NCBI GenBank assembly: GCA_020466095.1
Contig: CM035808.1
Location: forward strand, 2,240,190-2,304,189
Direction of reading: 5' to 3'
From: Chlorops oryzae
Taxonomy: Eukaryota; Arthropoda; Insecta; Diptera; Chloropidae
DNA length: 64,000 nucleotides
Both the position numbers and the translations under genes were made by a program. Below, piece after piece: positions 63,100 through 64,000 of this stretch. The stretch's first letter is position 1; each line of letters opens with the position of its first letter. The notes under the pieces are model-generated. The model saw only the letters and a program-made list of their open reading frames with translations, was not told the DNA's origin and ran no database searches.

Positions 63100-63186
63100 T
63101 TTGTGTTTGTTATTGTGTTTGTTTTTGTTTTGATTTTGTTTTGTTTTTATTTTGTTTTTGTTTTGTTTTTGTTTTTATTTTGTTTT
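63100..63186. repeat. (GTTTT)n low-complexity run
   Basis: TTTTGTTTTTGTTTTGTTTT-type sequence; the Phe/Cys/Val ORF across it is an artefact. Confidence 0.85.
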
Positions 63187-63590
63187 GCTGTTGTTGATAA
63201 ATTGATAGATTGACACATTGATAGATTGATGGATAAATGGGTTGATAGATTGATAAATTGATCGATTGGCAGATTGATAGATTGACAGATTGACAGAAAA
63301 TATATTGAAAGATTGATAGATATAAAGATTTATAGATTGATTGATTGACAGATTGATAGATTGATTGATTGAAAGATTGACAGATTGATTGGTTGATAGA
63401 TTGAAAGATTGATAAATTAACAGATTGACAGAATGATAGATTGATGGATAAATATATTGAAAGATTGATAGATTGAGAAATTGATAGATTGACAGATTGA
63501 TATATTGAAATATTGATAGATTGAAAGATTTATAGATTGATAGATTGAAATATTGATAGGTTGATAGATTGATAAATTGACAGATTGATT
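63187..63590. repeat. (GATTGATA)n imperfect microsatellite
   Basis: About 400 bp of AGATTGATAGATTGACAGAT variants with a 4/8-base period. Confidence 0.93.
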
Positions 63591-63760
63591 CTGGATTTTT
63601 TTTTAATTTCAGTTTTTTTTGTTCAGAGTGTTGTTGTTTTGGAAGACAAAAATTTTCTCCTAAATTTTTAAGATTTTAATTTATTTAATTTTTAATTTTG
63701 AATGGTTCATTTTCAAGCAAAAAATTTTGGTAGTGAAACAATTCCTTAAGCACGTTCCCC

Positions 63761-63965
63761 AAAACTTGAGCAACCATAAGCTCAAGTGAGCATTTTGACC
63801 AACAAATTAAATTCATTCGTTTAGCGTAATGGTTAAGACGTTCGCCCAGCGAAGTGGAGGAGGTCAGCGGTTCAAGGCTCGGCCGAGGCGAGAAAATTTA
63901 AAGAGATGAAAGAGAAAAAGATTCAAATAGAAACAAATAAATAAAGAAAAAATATAATAAATATA
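63761..63965 (+). mobile_element. tRNA-derived SINE-like element, plus strand
   Basis: ACTTGAGCAACC, then TTTAGCGTAATGGTTAAGAC (A-box-like) and GGTCAGCGGTTCAAGGCTCG (B-box-like), GAGAAAA, and an A-rich tail. It matches the minus-strand copy at 34670-34900 both in the tRNA-like head and in the flanking segments. Confidence 0.7.
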
Positions 63966-64000
63966 ATAAAGTCGCTGGTGACAGTTGATTTAACCGCGAG

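Overview
This window is eukaryotic nuclear DNA, most likely from a higher (cyclorrhaphan) fly. It is AT-rich, has short 70-85 bp introns next to an 18.7 kb intron, codes for long Gln/Ser/Asn/Ala runs, and is packed with small inverted-repeat transposons. The exact genus cannot be read from the sequence. No prokaryotic features, rRNA, CRISPR or convincing tRNA gene are present.

One protein-coding gene is well supported. It lies on the minus strand in seven coding exons, from an ATG at 32996 to a TAA at 4584. All six intron junctions have GT-AG borders and matching phase. The predicted product is about 1954 residues: a long low-complexity region followed by a C-terminal BAH domain of the BAHD1 / Drosophila Winged eye type, so I call it a winged eye (wge) homologue and probable chromatin regulator. 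As assembled, exons 2, 3 and 4 each carry two single-base-type frameshifts, all in or near repeats or homopolymers. With those six events undone, the summed exon length is exactly divisible by three.

Layout: 1-4583 is 3' flank and probable 3' UTR, with a 680 bp (TTATG)n array and two MITEs. 4584-32996 is wge. Its intron 5 holds a ~120 bp minisatellite. Intron 1 (13634-32293) holds a run of TTAA-flanked piggyBac-like MITEs, an old dispersed repeat, and at 25.5-31.8 kb a nested duplication containing a Foldback-like element with arms of ~142 bp tandem units. 33-64 kb is 5' flank without a recognisable coding gene. It is a mosaic of hAT-like, PIF/Harbinger-like, pogo-like and piggyBac-like non-autonomous elements, several with exact target-site duplications, plus tRNA-derived SINE copies, microsatellites and a decayed array of pogo-type terminal motifs. 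A weak candidate promoter / 5' UTR exon lies on the plus strand near 47.9-48.1 kb.

The most informative observations concern mobile DNA: three hAT-type insertions with 8-bp duplications, an internal empty-site test for two TWA-duplicating MITEs, the same MITE nested in two different pogo-like hosts, and the Foldback-like element with an unoccupied duplicate of its insertion site 3 kb away. A noisy second copy of a 0.5 kb block (35.05-35.54 kb) and the wge frameshifts suggest that parts of the assembly are poorly polished.
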